Source: Melitaea cinxia (Eukaryota; Arthropoda; Insecta; Lepidoptera; Nymphalidae). From it: 64,000 bases of DNA. The translations under genes and the position numbers were made by a program. Position 1 is the first letter of the stretch. Every line of letters starts with the position of its first letter. This document shows, in pieces, positions 24,280 through 36,540 of this stretch. The stretch covers positions 4,905,501 to 4,969,500 of the forward strand of contig NC_059394.1 in assembly GCF_905220565.1 (NCBI RefSeq), written 5' to 3'. The notes under the pieces were generated by a model. The model was not told where the DNA came from. It searched no databases and saw nothing but the letters and a program-made list of their open reading frames with translations.

Positions 24280-25003
24280 TTCTATTTATTTAATTTGTGT
24301 TTGATGAGAATTCACTTTTTAAAAATTAATATAAACGTACATAACAACAGAGCTGGCAAGATCTGATGTCAAAAAGATAGGCATACACGCATTTATTTTG
24401 TTAAAAAAACAACCCGTAATTGATACATTCTGTTGAAGCAGACTTCAAAACACTCACTTAACTTTTTTTTCGTTTAATTAAAGACATTTATGTACAAAAT
24501 ACAAAGTAAAATGACTGATGATTTTTTTTATTTTTTCAAGAGTGATGATAATCACCCATTTATATAATTTATTATAAAGTCTCTATCGTAAATTTACATA
24601 AAAACAAAAAATATAAAAAAAGATAAAAATGTGATGCCATGTGAAAAAAAAATGACATAACAACAATATCCATTACATTTTTATCATTAAAATACAAAAA
24701 CATGTTTATCATAATTAAGTTAGTATTTTATCTATATGGAGTAAAATAATGGCTATGTTTTTAGTATCTATAATTATATTAATAATATAATTATTATACT
24801 TTCATAAATACATAACAAGACCAAAATTATGTTTGTTCGTTTAATCGTATCAATCTCAGACTTTGTAAACATTAATTAGGAAGAGTATAACTTTAGGGTG
24901 GGTAACGTATTATAATAAACATGTGAATCTGCGGGCCGTCTTGTTTTATTATAATTTTATTACAAATCATTTCGGTGGAATTACACAATAAATAATTGTA
25001 TTA
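24280..25003. other. No gene seen; AT-rich spacer between inverted family F copies
   Basis: AT-rich unique sequence; flanked by family F copies in opposite orientation. Confidence 0.5.
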
Positions 25004-25596
25004 ACTCGCAAACGAAAAAAAAACCGACTTCTATTACATCGACAAGTAATACAACGTAGATCGACGAAAAAATAGTCAAGTAACTACGCGTTATCAACCA
25101 TTACTCAAAAAGTAGTTATCAGATCTCGATTAAATTTAAATGTAAACTACATGATAAACGTCAGCTTTCGATTAAATTAAAAATTATCAAAATCCGTACA
25201 CCCAGTAAAAAGTTATGCAGATTTTCGACAGTTTACCTCGATTTCTCTGGGATCCCATCATCAGATCCTGATTTCCTTATCATAATACCAAACTAGGGAT
25301 ATCTCTTTTCCAACAAAAAAAGAATTATCAAAATCGGTACATCTAGTAAAAAATTATGCGGTATAATACAACGTAAATCGACGAAAAAAGCGTAAAGTAA
25401 AAACGCATTATTAGATATAACTCGAAAAGTAGTTGTTAGATCTCAAATAAATTTAAATGAGACCAAATGACACACGCCACCTTTCGATTAAAAAAAAATG
25501 TCGAAATTGGTCCGTCCAGTCAAAAGTTCTGAAGTAACATACATAAAAAAATACAGTCAATTTGAGAACCTCCTCCTTTTTTTGGAAGTCCGTTAA
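25004..25596 (-). repeat. Repeat family F, long copy, reverse orientation
   Basis: Begins CTCGCAAACGAAAAAAAAAC and ends TTTTTTTGGAAGTCCGTTAA. Both termini read (A)ACCGACTTC inward, so it may be a DNA element with short inverted ends. The inner part repeats blocks such as AAAATCGGTACA...AGTAAAAAGTTATGC. Confidence 0.75.
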
Positions 25597-25660
25597 AAAG
25601 ATCTATTAATATCATTTAGTTAAAACAACTGTTATATCAGACTACTAAAAGTCAGTCAGT

Positions 25661-25709
25661 CAGTTCAGCCTATTGCAGTCCACTGCTGGACATAGGCCTC
25701 CCCAAGTTA
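25661..25709 (-). repeat. Retroposon family A, short 3' fragment
   Basis: TTCAGCCTATTGCAGTCCAC followed by TGCTGGACATAGGCCTCC is the 3' end of family A in reverse orientation; truncated after about 50 bases. Confidence 0.7.
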
Positions 25710-25878
25710 AGGTAATAGCGAGTAAAATATTAATCCTTTGGAAACGTTCAAATATTCTGTATTGATATATAGAACTTTTCTGCCGTACGTTTCACATTAG
25801 CTAATTTTAACACAACATGACTGATTAATATTAGCTAAGTATATATCTATAGAAACGATTTAAATAATATTAGGTATA

Positions 25879-26359
25879 GGGTAAAACCGGGATAGATGCC
25901 TCACTTTTTGAAATAGCCACCTAATTTTAAAAATATGATTTTTATACGAATAATTTTTATTAATGTAGTTAGCTTTATCCTTTATGTTGAATTATGACTA
26001 TTTTTTTTTAACCTAGCCAATGCAGATTAAGCAGAAATTAGCTTTTCGTGAACCTATTTTTTTGAGGATAGATGCCTACCTATATGGATAGTTGCCCCCA
26101 CCATGAAAATAGTAAGTAGGATAGATGCCCTTTAAAAGTGTAAACGAAAAACCCAAACCAAATGTTAGGTTAGTTCTACTCCTAAAACATCGATTGTCTC
26201 CAAGAAACATGGGCCATAGCAATGAAAATTTTTTTGTGTTTTTTTATATCTTTTAATTGTTATAATCATAATATAATTTTTATATCACACAGATTACTAT
26301 ACCTAATTAAATTTTTAGAGCTTTTGTTTAACTAAAATATAAATTCTTAAGTTTCAACA

Positions 26360-26401
<42 letters not shown>

Positions 26402-27138
26402 TTAATTAAATTTTACAAGCATTTATTCAACAAAAGTATAAATTCTTAATTGTTGGTCTAAAATATTCATATCAAGTGTCAACATGCACATTGCACAATC
26501 ATACTTTCTCATCGAAAGCTGACTGTAGGTTTTCTATAGTCCAAGAACATACTCGAGCTCCCATTTCTTCCTTTCTTTTATATTTTCGTGGCATAGTTCT
26601 GCTAGAATCAGTAAAACATCCAAACATAAATATACGTAAATGCATAAAAAATATAACAGACACAAAAAAAAATTATACATATAAACTTACCTGTATATGG
26701 TGAATGAAGGGATAGATGCCCCTAAGGGCACCTATACCTCAAAAAATCAGGGCAACTATCCTTTGTGATTGGGATAGATGTCTACGTATTTTTTAAATAA
26801 ATTATAAACAAAATAGCATCTATTTACAACTATATGCAGACTCAATGACCCAGTATATAGACGTGATAAAAAATATAACGGAATTTATTACTATTTATAA
26901 AATTATACAACCTTAAATACTAACCTTTAAAACTTTGACGTGTTTGTAAATTTCGCCACGGAGAAAATTACACACACGATCCAAACGCGTCCTTGCCACA
27001 CGAATATCTGTGGATATCTGAGGGACGGGATGACTTCGACTCCTACTTATGCGATTAATTTTTATTTGTGAGTTCGGGATGTTAGGTTTTTAGAACATGA
27101 GGCATCTATCCCACTGCGGCATCTCTCCCGGTTTTACC
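25879..27138. mobile_element. TIR element K with nine GGATAGATGCC-type motifs
   Basis: The left end GGTAAAACCGGGATAGATGC and the right end (reverse complement GGTAAAACCGGGAGAGATGC) are inverted. Motifs GGATAGWTGCC occur near 25889, 26066, 26086, 26119, 26709 and 26771 on + and near 26751, 27101 and 27118 on -. Such subterminal repeats bind transposase in several DNA transposon families. No transposase frame is seen and the target duplication is unclear, so the superfamily is unknown. An AT tract (26361-26397) lies inside. Confidence 0.65.
26361..26397. repeat. (AT)n microsatellite inside element K
   Basis: About 37 bases of pure AT repeat. Confidence 0.95.
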
Positions 27139-27143
27139 ATATA

Positions 27144-27436
27144 TCTACACAAATAAATAAAATTGGACTGTTTGTAACCGCTTTTTACTAAATTCATATG
27201 TATACAAGGTACGTATACTAAAATAATATTTTTTATAATTTTTGTCTGTCTGTCCGTTTGTTCCGGCTAATCTTTGAAACGGCTGGACCGATTTTGAGGG
27301 ACTTTCACTGGCAGATAGCTGATGTAATAAGGAGTAACTTAGACTTTTATTTCAGACTTTTTTATTTTTTATAACTCTGCGTATTGAACAATAACTTATT
27401 TTGTTAAATTCTACGCGGACGAAGTCGCGGGCACAG
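27144..27436 (+). mobile_element. Non-autonomous Helitron, damaged 3' end
   Basis: Starts TCTACACAAATAAATAAAAT after A, directly beside element K, and matches the copies at 3768 and 33559. The end reads GTCGCGGGCACAGCGACAG instead of ...CAGCTAG, so the terminal CTAG is lost. Confidence 0.8.
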
Positions 27437-28850
27437 CGACAGTTTCAAATCAAAATGCGTCAAATAAAAAAAAAAACAACACAAAATGTGTAAGTAAAAT
27501 ATTATGATAATACATTAATGTCGGGAAATTTGATGTTAAATGACATTTTATAAAATTGTTTTCAAAATATAAAACTATCAGTTTGCTTAAATAACCTTTA
27601 ACACAAACAAACGACAGTCATCGCAATACAAATTATCGTTATAAAAATATTTCAATGTCGCCAACGATCCCGCTAAGGACTCTGTAATTTTTCAAACGTT
27701 GCGTTCCTTGCTCGTTTTTCAACCTTTTCATCCTAGGCGTTTAGTTAATCAGGCTCGGTGCAGCAGCCCCACGGATTGTAATTTCAAGTCGTTGCTACCG
27801 AGCGAACTCGGACCGGTCTGGGCAATTAAGTGACACAGTAAAAGCAGCTATTAAGTATAATATTTTTACTCGCCTCGACAGACTCTCTTAAGATATAAGA
27901 GCAAATCTTTATAGACGATCTGGATTTTATCTATTAATCGTGGAATGTCTCTATGTACTCGCGTTTAATATGCAGATTTCTGTTTTCTAGATTTATATAA
28001 ATCTCTTTAAACTATGTTTATGTGTATACCTAGGTGGTATTTTATATTTATGCCTGTTTATTATTAATCGCGGTTTTTACTTTTATTTATTTTTACAAGT
28101 TTTATTTATATCTAAATATGTAAAGCTTAATTCGTTTCCTTATTTGATGTTTTTTTTTGTGAATATATCTATAAAAATCACATTTTAATAAAACAATATA
28201 ACAGTGAAATACACCCAACTATTTTATAGTTTAGTATTCAAAAAGAAAAGCTTTCATTTGCATTGACCCAATACGAATTTAAACATCTTATGGCGCCTAT
28301 TTTACTTTTTCGTGTTGCAACTAAATTTACGCATACAGTATTAATTCAGATACCAGTATAAAGCGGTCGAATAAAGTGAGTACGTCGAAATATTCCCTTT
28401 AATACATATAAGGAAGTAACAATATAAAACAATTATGATTAAAAATATGCTTCGTAAAATATTTATTTCACTTTTCATAAGACTGGTTATCATTAAAAAA
28501 AAAGACAAAAATAATTGTCCTTTAAAAACCATTAAAATGCAGAAAAAATATTTTCAAAAGTTCGTTAAATTAATTAATAACAAAAAAAAAACTGTACAAG
28601 ATTATTAAGGCCTTGAGAGTCTAGAGTGGCCTATCTAGTGTTATTTTAAATATTTACAATTTAAGTCATAATTATAATTAACATTTGACGGTTTATTTTT
28701 AACAAATAGTATGTTAACACGAAAATTTAGACTAACAAGCTCGTGAATAAACTGTAACCGTCTGGAAAAAAAAAACAACTATTTATTTGGTGGATTAATA
28801 CCCTACCTACTTACAAATGCTTAGTAATTGTTACTGAAAATTCAATTAGC
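27437..28850. other. No gene; unique GC-richer patch at 27660-27840
   Basis: The patch contains CTCGGTGCAGCAGCCCCACG and a GAGCGAACTCGGACCGG stretch without frame or repeat match. The rest is AT-rich; the minus frame 28341-28532 is low-complexity. Confidence 0.4.
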
Positions 28851-29206
28851 ATACGCTTAACTCTGTAATATCCCACTGCTGGGCATAGGCTTCTTTCCCT
28901 ATGTAGGAGAAGGATTAGAGCTTAATCCATCACGCTGCTCCAATGCGGGTTATTATTATATATAGTTTTAACTATTATATTCCCTACTATGAGTAACGAT
29001 CGCTATTAGATGTACATGATAACAACCGGGACCGACCGCTTTCTGTGCTCTCCGAGGCACGGTGGGGAGACCCACAAAAACTGCACAAACACCCAGACCA
29101 CGGCAAACATGTGTATGGAAAATACAAATGTTTGTCAATTGCGGAGATCAAACCAACCAACCAACCGCCAGCGCAACAACCACAAACCAGTGATGTGACC
29201 GTTGCG
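28851..29206 (-). mobile_element. SINE family B, near-complete copy with broken B box
   Basis: Same family as 12987-13325. Where the B box should be, a CCAACCAACCAACC expansion has replaced it (about 29152-29166), so internal transcription should be impaired. The + frames at 29010 and 29045 are shadows of this repeat. Confidence 0.8.
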
Positions 29207-30041
29207 TATTATAATTTAAACATTATCTCGAAATAATAGCTTAACATAATACTGTAATAATTGCTGTGTTCACTGTAATGCATGCTGTGTTCGCTGTAAT
29301 AAGAATGAACATTGTACACCTTTCAAATTGTTACACACACAAACCTTTTTTTTTATATTGTATCATTCAATTTGTGAACCGAATAAAAAATAAATAAGAA
29401 CTCGTGGAATAATCAGGTTAAAAATAATTTTATAAATATTTACAACAGATATGTTAAATTTTTAGATTAAATCTCTAGATACCAATGGTACTAGGAACAA
29501 TACTATATAAAATAATTCGATATAGAAGTATATCTGACATAACACTTATTATTCGTTTCTTAGAACATTTAGCACAGATCTGAACAAAAAAGTTTTTAGT
29601 TTTATTAAAACAGAGTAAACAACATTTTTTTTTTTTTTTGATATAACAGATTTGTCGAAATCCATTACTAAAATCTCAACTTTTTACTTTCTCTTATAAC
29701 TCTATTAGGAATAACGTAGTCTGTGGAGATAGCATATTTTAATTGGAAAACTTTCCTCTTACAATTCGCTTATTTTTATTTTTGCTATCGTAGTTTATTT
29801 AATATATGACAGTCATTATTTCAATTATTTTTACAACTGTCACACAAGACTTCTTAAGGATACAAAATTTCTAAAAGCAAATTCAGTCACGCTGATGCTG
29901 CAGTCTTTCCATTCATTGTCAACATATTTTGTATTAAAAAAAAATGATCTCAATTCATGGATCCTGTATTCCTGTCCTAGAACGTCTAGTTGTATCTAGC
30001 GGCAGGTGCAGGACCGTTTACGGAGTAACCAACATTTTTTT
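29207..30041. other. No gene seen
   Basis: AT-rich unique DNA with poly-T at about 29625; nothing coding recognised. Confidence 0.45.
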
Positions 30042-30044
30042 TTA

Positions 30045-30290
30045 TGCTAACGAGTAAAATATTCTACAGTGCATCGATGCAAAGTCCAAAATTGCTATAT
30101 AAAAGCGGTTTCTGAAGACGCGTTCCATTCCCATGCAATCGTCGCGTAGTTCACGAAGGTTTTTAACTTTTTTCTCAAACGGGTCCACAATGATTCTGGT
30201 TTTGCAAGGCAACTCGTAATATCGATAGTAGATAGTGCCGTCTCGATTTAATGGTTGTATTTTGTTTATCCATTTTTCCCCTTTATTACC
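30045..30290 (-). pseudogene. DRC7/lobo-like open frame: single exon or exon relic
   Basis: On the minus strand 82 sense codons lie between TAG (30291-30293) and TAA (30042-30044). The frame reads EKWINKIQPLNRDGTIYYRY, then YELPCKTRIIVDPFEKKV, then NLRELRDDCMG. It is rich in charged and aromatic residues, unlike chance AT-rich frames. The spacing of EKW, N..G, R, YE and C..I recalls part of DRC7 (CCDC135, fly lost boys), a sperm-flagellum dynein regulatory complex protein. This is recalled similarity, not a search. AAATAG directly before GGT could be a splice acceptor, and ATGCACT|GTAGAA offers a donor. No partner exons were found nearby. It could be an exon of a minus-strand gene, a retro-copied scrap, or chance. 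Confidence 0.35.
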
Positions 30291-30463
30291 CTATTTGACG
30301 ATGTGAAAAAATATATATTGAAATTTAATATTCATACTACCAAACTATATTTTTATACCAAATAATTGCCCTATTATCTACTTATTGTGTATAGAGAATT
30401 TACTCTTTTTATTAAAAAACTTATGAGAAATAAGACATTAATTTAATAAATAATTGTGTCTGC

Positions 30464-31562
30464 AGGCAAACGAAGAAAAACCGACTTCAATTATATCGAC
30501 AAGTAATACAACTACGTAAATACGCGTTAGCAAAAATTACTCAAAAAGTAGTTATCAGATCTCAATAAAATTTATATGTGACCACATGACAAACATCAGC
30601 TTTCGATTAAATTAAAAATTATTAAAATCGGTACACCCAGTAAAAAGTTATGCGGATTTTCAAGAGTTTACCTCGATTTCTCTGGGATCCCATCATCAGA
30701 TCCTGGTTTCCTTATCATGGTACCAAACTAGGGATATCTCCTTTCCAACAAAAAAGAATTATCAAATCGGTTTATAAACGACGGAGTTATCCCCGAACAT
30801 ACATTAAAAATAATTGTGTTTGCTCGCAAACGAAAAAAAAAACCGACTTCAATTACATCGACAAGTAATACAACGTAGATCGACGAAAAAATAGTCAAGC
30901 AACTACGCGTTATCAAAGATTACTCAAAAAGTAGTTATCAGATCACGATAAAATTTATATGTGACTACATGATAAACATCAGCTTTCGATTAAATTAAAA
31001 ATTATCAAAATCGGTACACCCAGTAAAAAGTTATTGCAGATTTTCGAGAGTTTCCCTCGATTTCTCTGAGGTCCCATCATCAGATCCTGGTTTCCTTATC
31101 ATGGTACCAAACTAGGGATATCCTCTTTCCAAAAAAAAAAAGAATTATCAAAATCGGTACACCCAGTAAAAAGTTATTGCGGATTTTTAAGAGTTTCCCT
31201 CGATTTCTCTGGGATCCCATCATCAGATCCTGGTTTCCTTATCATAATACTAAAACTAGGGATATCTTCTTTCCAACAAAAAAAGAATGATCAAAATCGG
31301 TACATCCAGTAGAAAGTTATGCGGTATAATACAACGTAGGTCGACGAAAAAAGCGTCAAGTAAAAACGCATTATTAGATATAACTCGAAAAGTTGTTATC
31401 AGATCTCAAATAAATTTAAATGGGACCAATTGACACACACTACCTTTCGATTAAAAAAAAATTTGTCGAAATCGGTCCACACGGTCAAAAGTTCTGATGT
31501 AACATACATAAAAAAATACAGTCGAATTGAGAACCTCCTCCTTTTTTGGAAGTCGGTTAAAA
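30464..31562 (-). repeat. Repeat family F, two units in tandem with internal duplication
   Basis: A truncated unit (30464 to about 30803) is followed by a second unit from about 30812 that again starts AATAATTGTGTTTGCTCGC. Within the second, a block of about 125-150 bases (TACACCCAGTAAAAAGTTAT ... ACTAGGGATATC) occurs twice. Confidence 0.75.
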
Positions 31563-31566
31563 AATA

Positions 31567-31882
31567 TCTAATATATAAAATTCTCGTGTCACAGTTTTCG
31601 TTGCCATACTCCTCCGAAACGGCTTGACCGATTTTGATGAAATTTTTTGTGCTTATCCGGTATCTATGAGAATCGGCCAACATCTATTTTTCATCCCCCT
31701 AAATGTTAGGGGTAGTCCACCCCTAAATTTTTATTTTTTATTCTTTAGACAAATATTTTAATTTATATTTTTTTATGATACAACATTAAAAAATACATAC
31801 AACCCTAAATTTTCAACCCTCTACCATCAACCCCTATTTTTAAAAGCGTTTAGCGGCAAGACAACGATTGCCGGGTCAGCTA

Positions 31883-31883
<1 letters not shown>
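31567..31883 (+). mobile_element. Non-autonomous Helitron
   Basis: Starts TCTAATATATAAAATTCTCG, ends GATTGCCGGGTCAGCTAG, between A (31566) and T (31884). Contains CCTCCGAAACGGCTTGACCG. Sister copy at 48483. Confidence 0.88.

Positions 31884-31955
<72 letters not shown>
31884..31955. repeat. (TA)n microsatellite
   Basis: About 72 bases of pure TA repeat starting at the Helitron 3' end. The IYIYIY frame on the minus strand is an artefact of it. Confidence 0.95.
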
Positions 31956-31956
<1 letters not shown>

Positions 31957-32006
31957 GTATACGGTCGAATTGAGTAACCTCCTCCTTTTTTTGAAGTCGG
32001 TTAAAA
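31956..32006 (-). repeat. Repeat family F, end fragment
   Basis: GTCGAATTGAGTAACCTCCT followed by CCTTTTTTTGAAGTCGGTTA is the terminal piece of family F. Confidence 0.7.
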
Positions 32007-32008
32007 AT

Positions 32009-32173
32009 AGAGTGTGCTTTATACCTCACAACTGAAGTAAATCTTTTTATCTTTACTAACTTATATCTCCTTCTTAACTTCCGTTCGCCATGCCCGATCA
32101 CACTTTTCGTAACGCTCTAGTCATGCATTCAGCTTACTCCCCAAGTAAAGTATGTGTAAAGAAGTTTAACTTT
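32009..32173 (-). mobile_element. Repeat family E (MITE-like), reverse copy
   Basis: The reverse complement matches 38309-38478: CTTGGGGAGTAAGCT, GTTACGAAAAGTGTGATCGG and CAGTTGTGAGG...GCACACTC blocks. Confidence 0.7.
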
Positions 32174-33558
32174 AAAAGAAGACTGTTTTGCTTAACCCCT
32201 GAAGCGACTATAAAAAAAGTAAATGCCCTCCGTGACTAGGACAGCTTCTTACGACCTTGGCGGCGGCCATTTGCTTTTTTTTTCACGCGTTCAATGTTGC
32301 CAGCATGTCGGCGTGCGGTGCGTTCGCTTTTACTTGATTTAATTTTATTAAAAGGCATCTTGTTATGCAACTTTTCTTCTTTTTATTCTATGTAATTTAT
32401 GTTTTTAATTAGTCAGTGCATTTAAATGCTTTAAATTAATTCTGTATGTACCTAAGTACATGGAAAAGAACCAATTTATATCTTAGATTATTCTTAAAAT
32501 AATGGTATTATATTATAAAAAGCCAACCTATTAGCAATTCTACACGTTAATTAACGTTCAAGAATATCTTTTATTTATCTCATTTAATTTTATATAAGTA
32601 CATATCATCGACTGTTTTTAATCAATTACCAGTAATCGTGTTATCAAACGTTTTTTGCGGGTAATATACTGTTATTTTCAATGAACTACTCAATAAATAT
32701 TGACAAGTACGTAGTGACGTATGTTATCTTTATCTATATCACGACTGATGGGACACGGTAATCCGTATCCAAGAGTAGATGCCACGTACACTGGATTTGT
32801 GACGAGTTTCGTTGCCGAAGCATTTAGATTGATCCATTAATTTGAAACCTATTAAGGTAAAACTTGATATTTTGATTTTAAGGGTTCAGATGGTGCAGTA
32901 GTCACTTTTCCCCGGTTATTGTCATCGCTATGACAAGTTTGCTATAGTTCATACAGATATTCACCATTTTTTATGTAACTGTTCTATTCCTATTGTGTTC
33001 CTTTGACTATGAAGCATTTATTGAGGATAAACACCTCTCTTATTATCTTCAGTCTTTTCCTCTATCATCTTTTGTCTTATTCTCTATCAGCCATCTTAAA
33101 GATGTGTAATATATAAATATTCGTATATTTTTTTCTTGTCACGGTGTCACTTGTTAACGGTAAAATCATTTGTCCTTCAACAAGATAAAAAAGGATCAAA
33201 AGTTTTTAGAAAATATGTTATTTTTAGAAGTATGTAGAAATTAGTATATTAGTCTTCTGATGAATTCCCACTAGGAAATTACAGAGGAGACACAACATGT
33301 ACATTTATTTGAATGTAAATTTCCTCAGTCTCTCACTTCAAAATAAAAACAGAAATATTCTAATTGGACTACATCGCAAATTACAGTTAGCTGATCATAA
33401 AAAGTTTTACATATAATATTAAAACGAAATAGATCCGCATTCAATTACACATAATTTTTATGTACTATAAAATGACATAATTTTATAGCATTAATTAATA
33501 AACAAATAATATAGTTTACGATACGAAACAAATTAAAATAAATTTGCAACAAATTTAA
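32174..33558. other. No gene; GC-richer patch at 32225-32340
   Basis: The patch holds GGCGGCGGCCATTTGC, a Pho/YY1-like core, in otherwise AT-rich DNA. Nothing coding. Confidence 0.4.
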
Positions 33559-33895
33559 TCTATACAAATAAATAAAATTGGAGTGTCTGTTTGTAATATT
33601 AAAATAACCACTTTTTACTAAATTCATATGTAACATAGATATGAATTAAAATACACGGTGCATATACCAAAATAACATTTTTATTCATTTTTATCTGTCT
33701 GTTTGTTTATTTGTTTCGGCTAATCTCTGAAACGGCTAGACCGATTTTGACGGGATTTTCACTGGCAGATAGCTGAGGTAGTAAGGAGTAACTTAGGCTA
33801 CTAGTATCTTAGAATTTTACTTATTTTATAACTCTGCGAACTGAACAATAACTTTTTGTTAAATTCCACGTGGACGAAGTCGCGGGCAGAGCTAG
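33559..33895 (+). mobile_element. Non-autonomous Helitron, complete
   Basis: TCTATACAAATAAATAAAAT to GTCGCGGGCAGAGCTAG, between A and T. It serves as the uninterrupted reference for the split copy at 3768-4788. Confidence 0.88.
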
Positions 33896-36338
33896 TTATA
33901 TTTATTACAACCGTGTCAATAACAAGCAATAATTTTTCACCTTAATTTTAAAAATAAGCATCATCACATTTCTTTGCTTGTATTTGTGTTTTCTTGCAAA
34001 TTGCAACTATTTTAGAGGAATGTCAGCTAACAAACTTCGTATTTGTAAGATTATAGAAGCATTTGAATATTGTATTATTAATAATATTTGTTAGTAAAAA
34101 TATAGAATCATTTAAAATAACTCTAAGACAAACAACTTTCTTCACATTTTCTGACATCGTTAGCTCCACATTCAAGGGCAGAAACCAACCAAAGAAGTAG
34201 AAACACTGCCCATAGCCTAAGTTGTGGGAAACAACACTCTAACACCTTGGTTATAGGCATTTCTTTCGCTCGTCATCTAGATGAGAGTCTCACAGGCGGC
34301 AGATTGAATAAACTGCTTGACACAGTTTCGTGTTTCGGGTCAGGCGGGTGCCCGTGCCACGTAAACAAATGCCCGTTACGACATCGCGAGATCGGAAAAA
34401 AATTGTGATCTTGGCACGTTTGGTTTCGCATTCGCTTTAAAATCACTTTCGTTTTGAACTACGCTAGATATGAAACAATGTGGTACGTCTGTTATCAATG
34501 TATTTCTGTCAGTGTTTACAGATAATAGATTATTGTAAGTATAAAAAATGTATAGAGTTACCACCGAACTAATACCTAAGTGAATGTGCACTAGTTATTT
34601 GTTTGAATAATTTTTATATAAATATCACATAAATATCACTTTTATAGGCTGATATTTTATTACATAGACTAGATATATAGTATAATATTAAAAAAAAAAG
34701 ATATGACAAGAAATCAAACTGAATCTTACAATATTTTTAAATAGGTACTCTTATTTCTTGAGACAAAATTGTGTATGCATGAAGAGACGACGGATTCAAA
34801 AACATAATGAAATGTTAAATTTTGTAAACCATCCTTAACTGCTCTACCTACTTCTATTATTGAGTCCGTGGAAGTAAATGGTGTTTACAAATTCTCTGCA
34901 TAGAGCAAATATTAGAAAACAGTATGTTTGCTTTCAGCCATAAAAAAAAACATTATTTTTTTACAAGCTATAATGACATAGATTCGTGGAAATGGCTTCA
35001 GACTTCTAGCTACAGTACCAACATAATTAAATTTAAAATATGGTATATACCATATGGCGATTGTTGTTAACGTCAGCGAAGGTCAAATAAAATTTGATAT
35101 TCCTTAACTTCCACTTTATCATAATAAAATATCAAACTTTAATACTTTCTAGACAATTTTTTATAAATAATACTCATTCATTTTAATACGGATAATTTCT
35201 AATCATTCCAAATGTTGTCCATTTGTCCAAGAATTTTATACCAAGCAGCCGAGCAACATATCAAATTGCCTTCTTGGTAAGAAGATTCTAGAATTATAAG
35301 CTCTCGGAGTTTTCTTCGTATAGTACAATAACATTATCATGTCTGTGCGCATTTAAAAATAAATAACTCAAACGTATGACCGAGGTATAACATACACCAC
35401 ATGCCGTCCGATAATATCGCATCTGGCGCCATCTTCTGTTATTAGCATCATAAGAGACACAAGTTAGAAAATTCCGAATCGACATTGTAATCTCAACAAA
35501 AGTTTGACCTAACACCTTATCAGTCACAATGGGAATACACCATAATGCTACACGAGTCTAGATCTTATATCATAAACATATGGAACAATATCGTATGTCA
35601 GAATATGAAATTACACTGATACTCTACAGATCTGACAAATACATCCTGCTTTTAAAGAAGTAAGACATACGGGGATATGTTTACGTAACAAGTAATCTTG
35701 TGTTAAATGACAATATTGTGTGGCAATTACGCACAGCTACCAATATGCCTGCCAATAATAATTTTAAGAAGACTGAAACTAATAAGCCGATTCTAATATT
35801 TTTCTTTAATATCAAAATTACTGTATCCAAAAGCAATTCAAAAAAACTTTAATCACTGGTTCTATCTAGAACACTTAGTATAAATATTAAGTTACGGATA
35901 AAACCACGAAAGATGTCTAGTCAGTCAAATACTTTCCCCTTAGTAACGACTTATCTGCTAAAATGTCAATAACCTATTGACATAAGTCACTACCCACGAG
36001 CATTTCAGAATGAATAAAACGTCAAAAATGTAATTAATAGTGTTTGTTAAATTGTTACACGCTCATTAAAACAAAATGATTTAGTGAGAAAAACTGAAAA
36101 CCAATAATTTAACACACTATTTTGCGTGTAAAAAGAATTGTGGCTTGTATTTTTTTTTTTTTTTTTTTTAATAATATGTTATTATAGTTAAATTCCTCAA
36201 AAAAATATTTCTTATGCAATTATCTTAACTCTGAAGCGTTGTTTTGCCGATCTCTTGTGTTTCTCATTAACATTTTGTGCTTAATTTGTGCGTTTATTTT
36301 CGTACTTTGCGTAAATTTTAGAGAATTTATTGTTTTTT
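33896..36338. other. No supported gene
   Basis: Mostly AT-rich. A GC-richer unique island lies at 34180-34400 (includes GTAAACA, a forkhead-type site, near 34362). The minus frame at 35294-35527 (77 codons) looks less AT-biased than most but matches nothing I recognise. Confidence 0.4.
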
Positions 36339-36540
36339 GAAGTAAAACTTCTTTACGCGCGCTTGACTTGGAGACGAGTAAGCTGGTGAATGCGTGACAA
36401 GGGTCTTCTTTCTTTCTTTTTTTTTTTCATTTTTTTTTCTTTTTTTTCTTTTTTTTTATTTTTTTTATTTTTTTTTTTCATTCTTAAGATGGAGCTAAAG
36501 AAGTTTTACTTCAGTCGTGTGATCCCACACTGGTTTTTTA
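36339..36540 (+). mobile_element. Repeat family E with perfect 16-bp inverted ends
   Basis: GAAGTAAAACTTCTTT (36339-36354) and its exact reverse complement (36497-36512) bound the element core, followed by CAGTCGTGTGATC. A CT/T-rich low-complexity run fills 36406-36480. Confidence 0.75.

Noticed and set aside
31880..32101. Minus frame ending in (IY)n
   Set aside because: Produced by the TA microsatellite and repeat family E.
35294..35527. 77-codon minus-strand frame (MTDKVLGQTFVEITMS...)
   Set aside because: Less AT-biased than most, but no domain, splice context or family I can recognise; a decayed receptor gene was considered and not supported.
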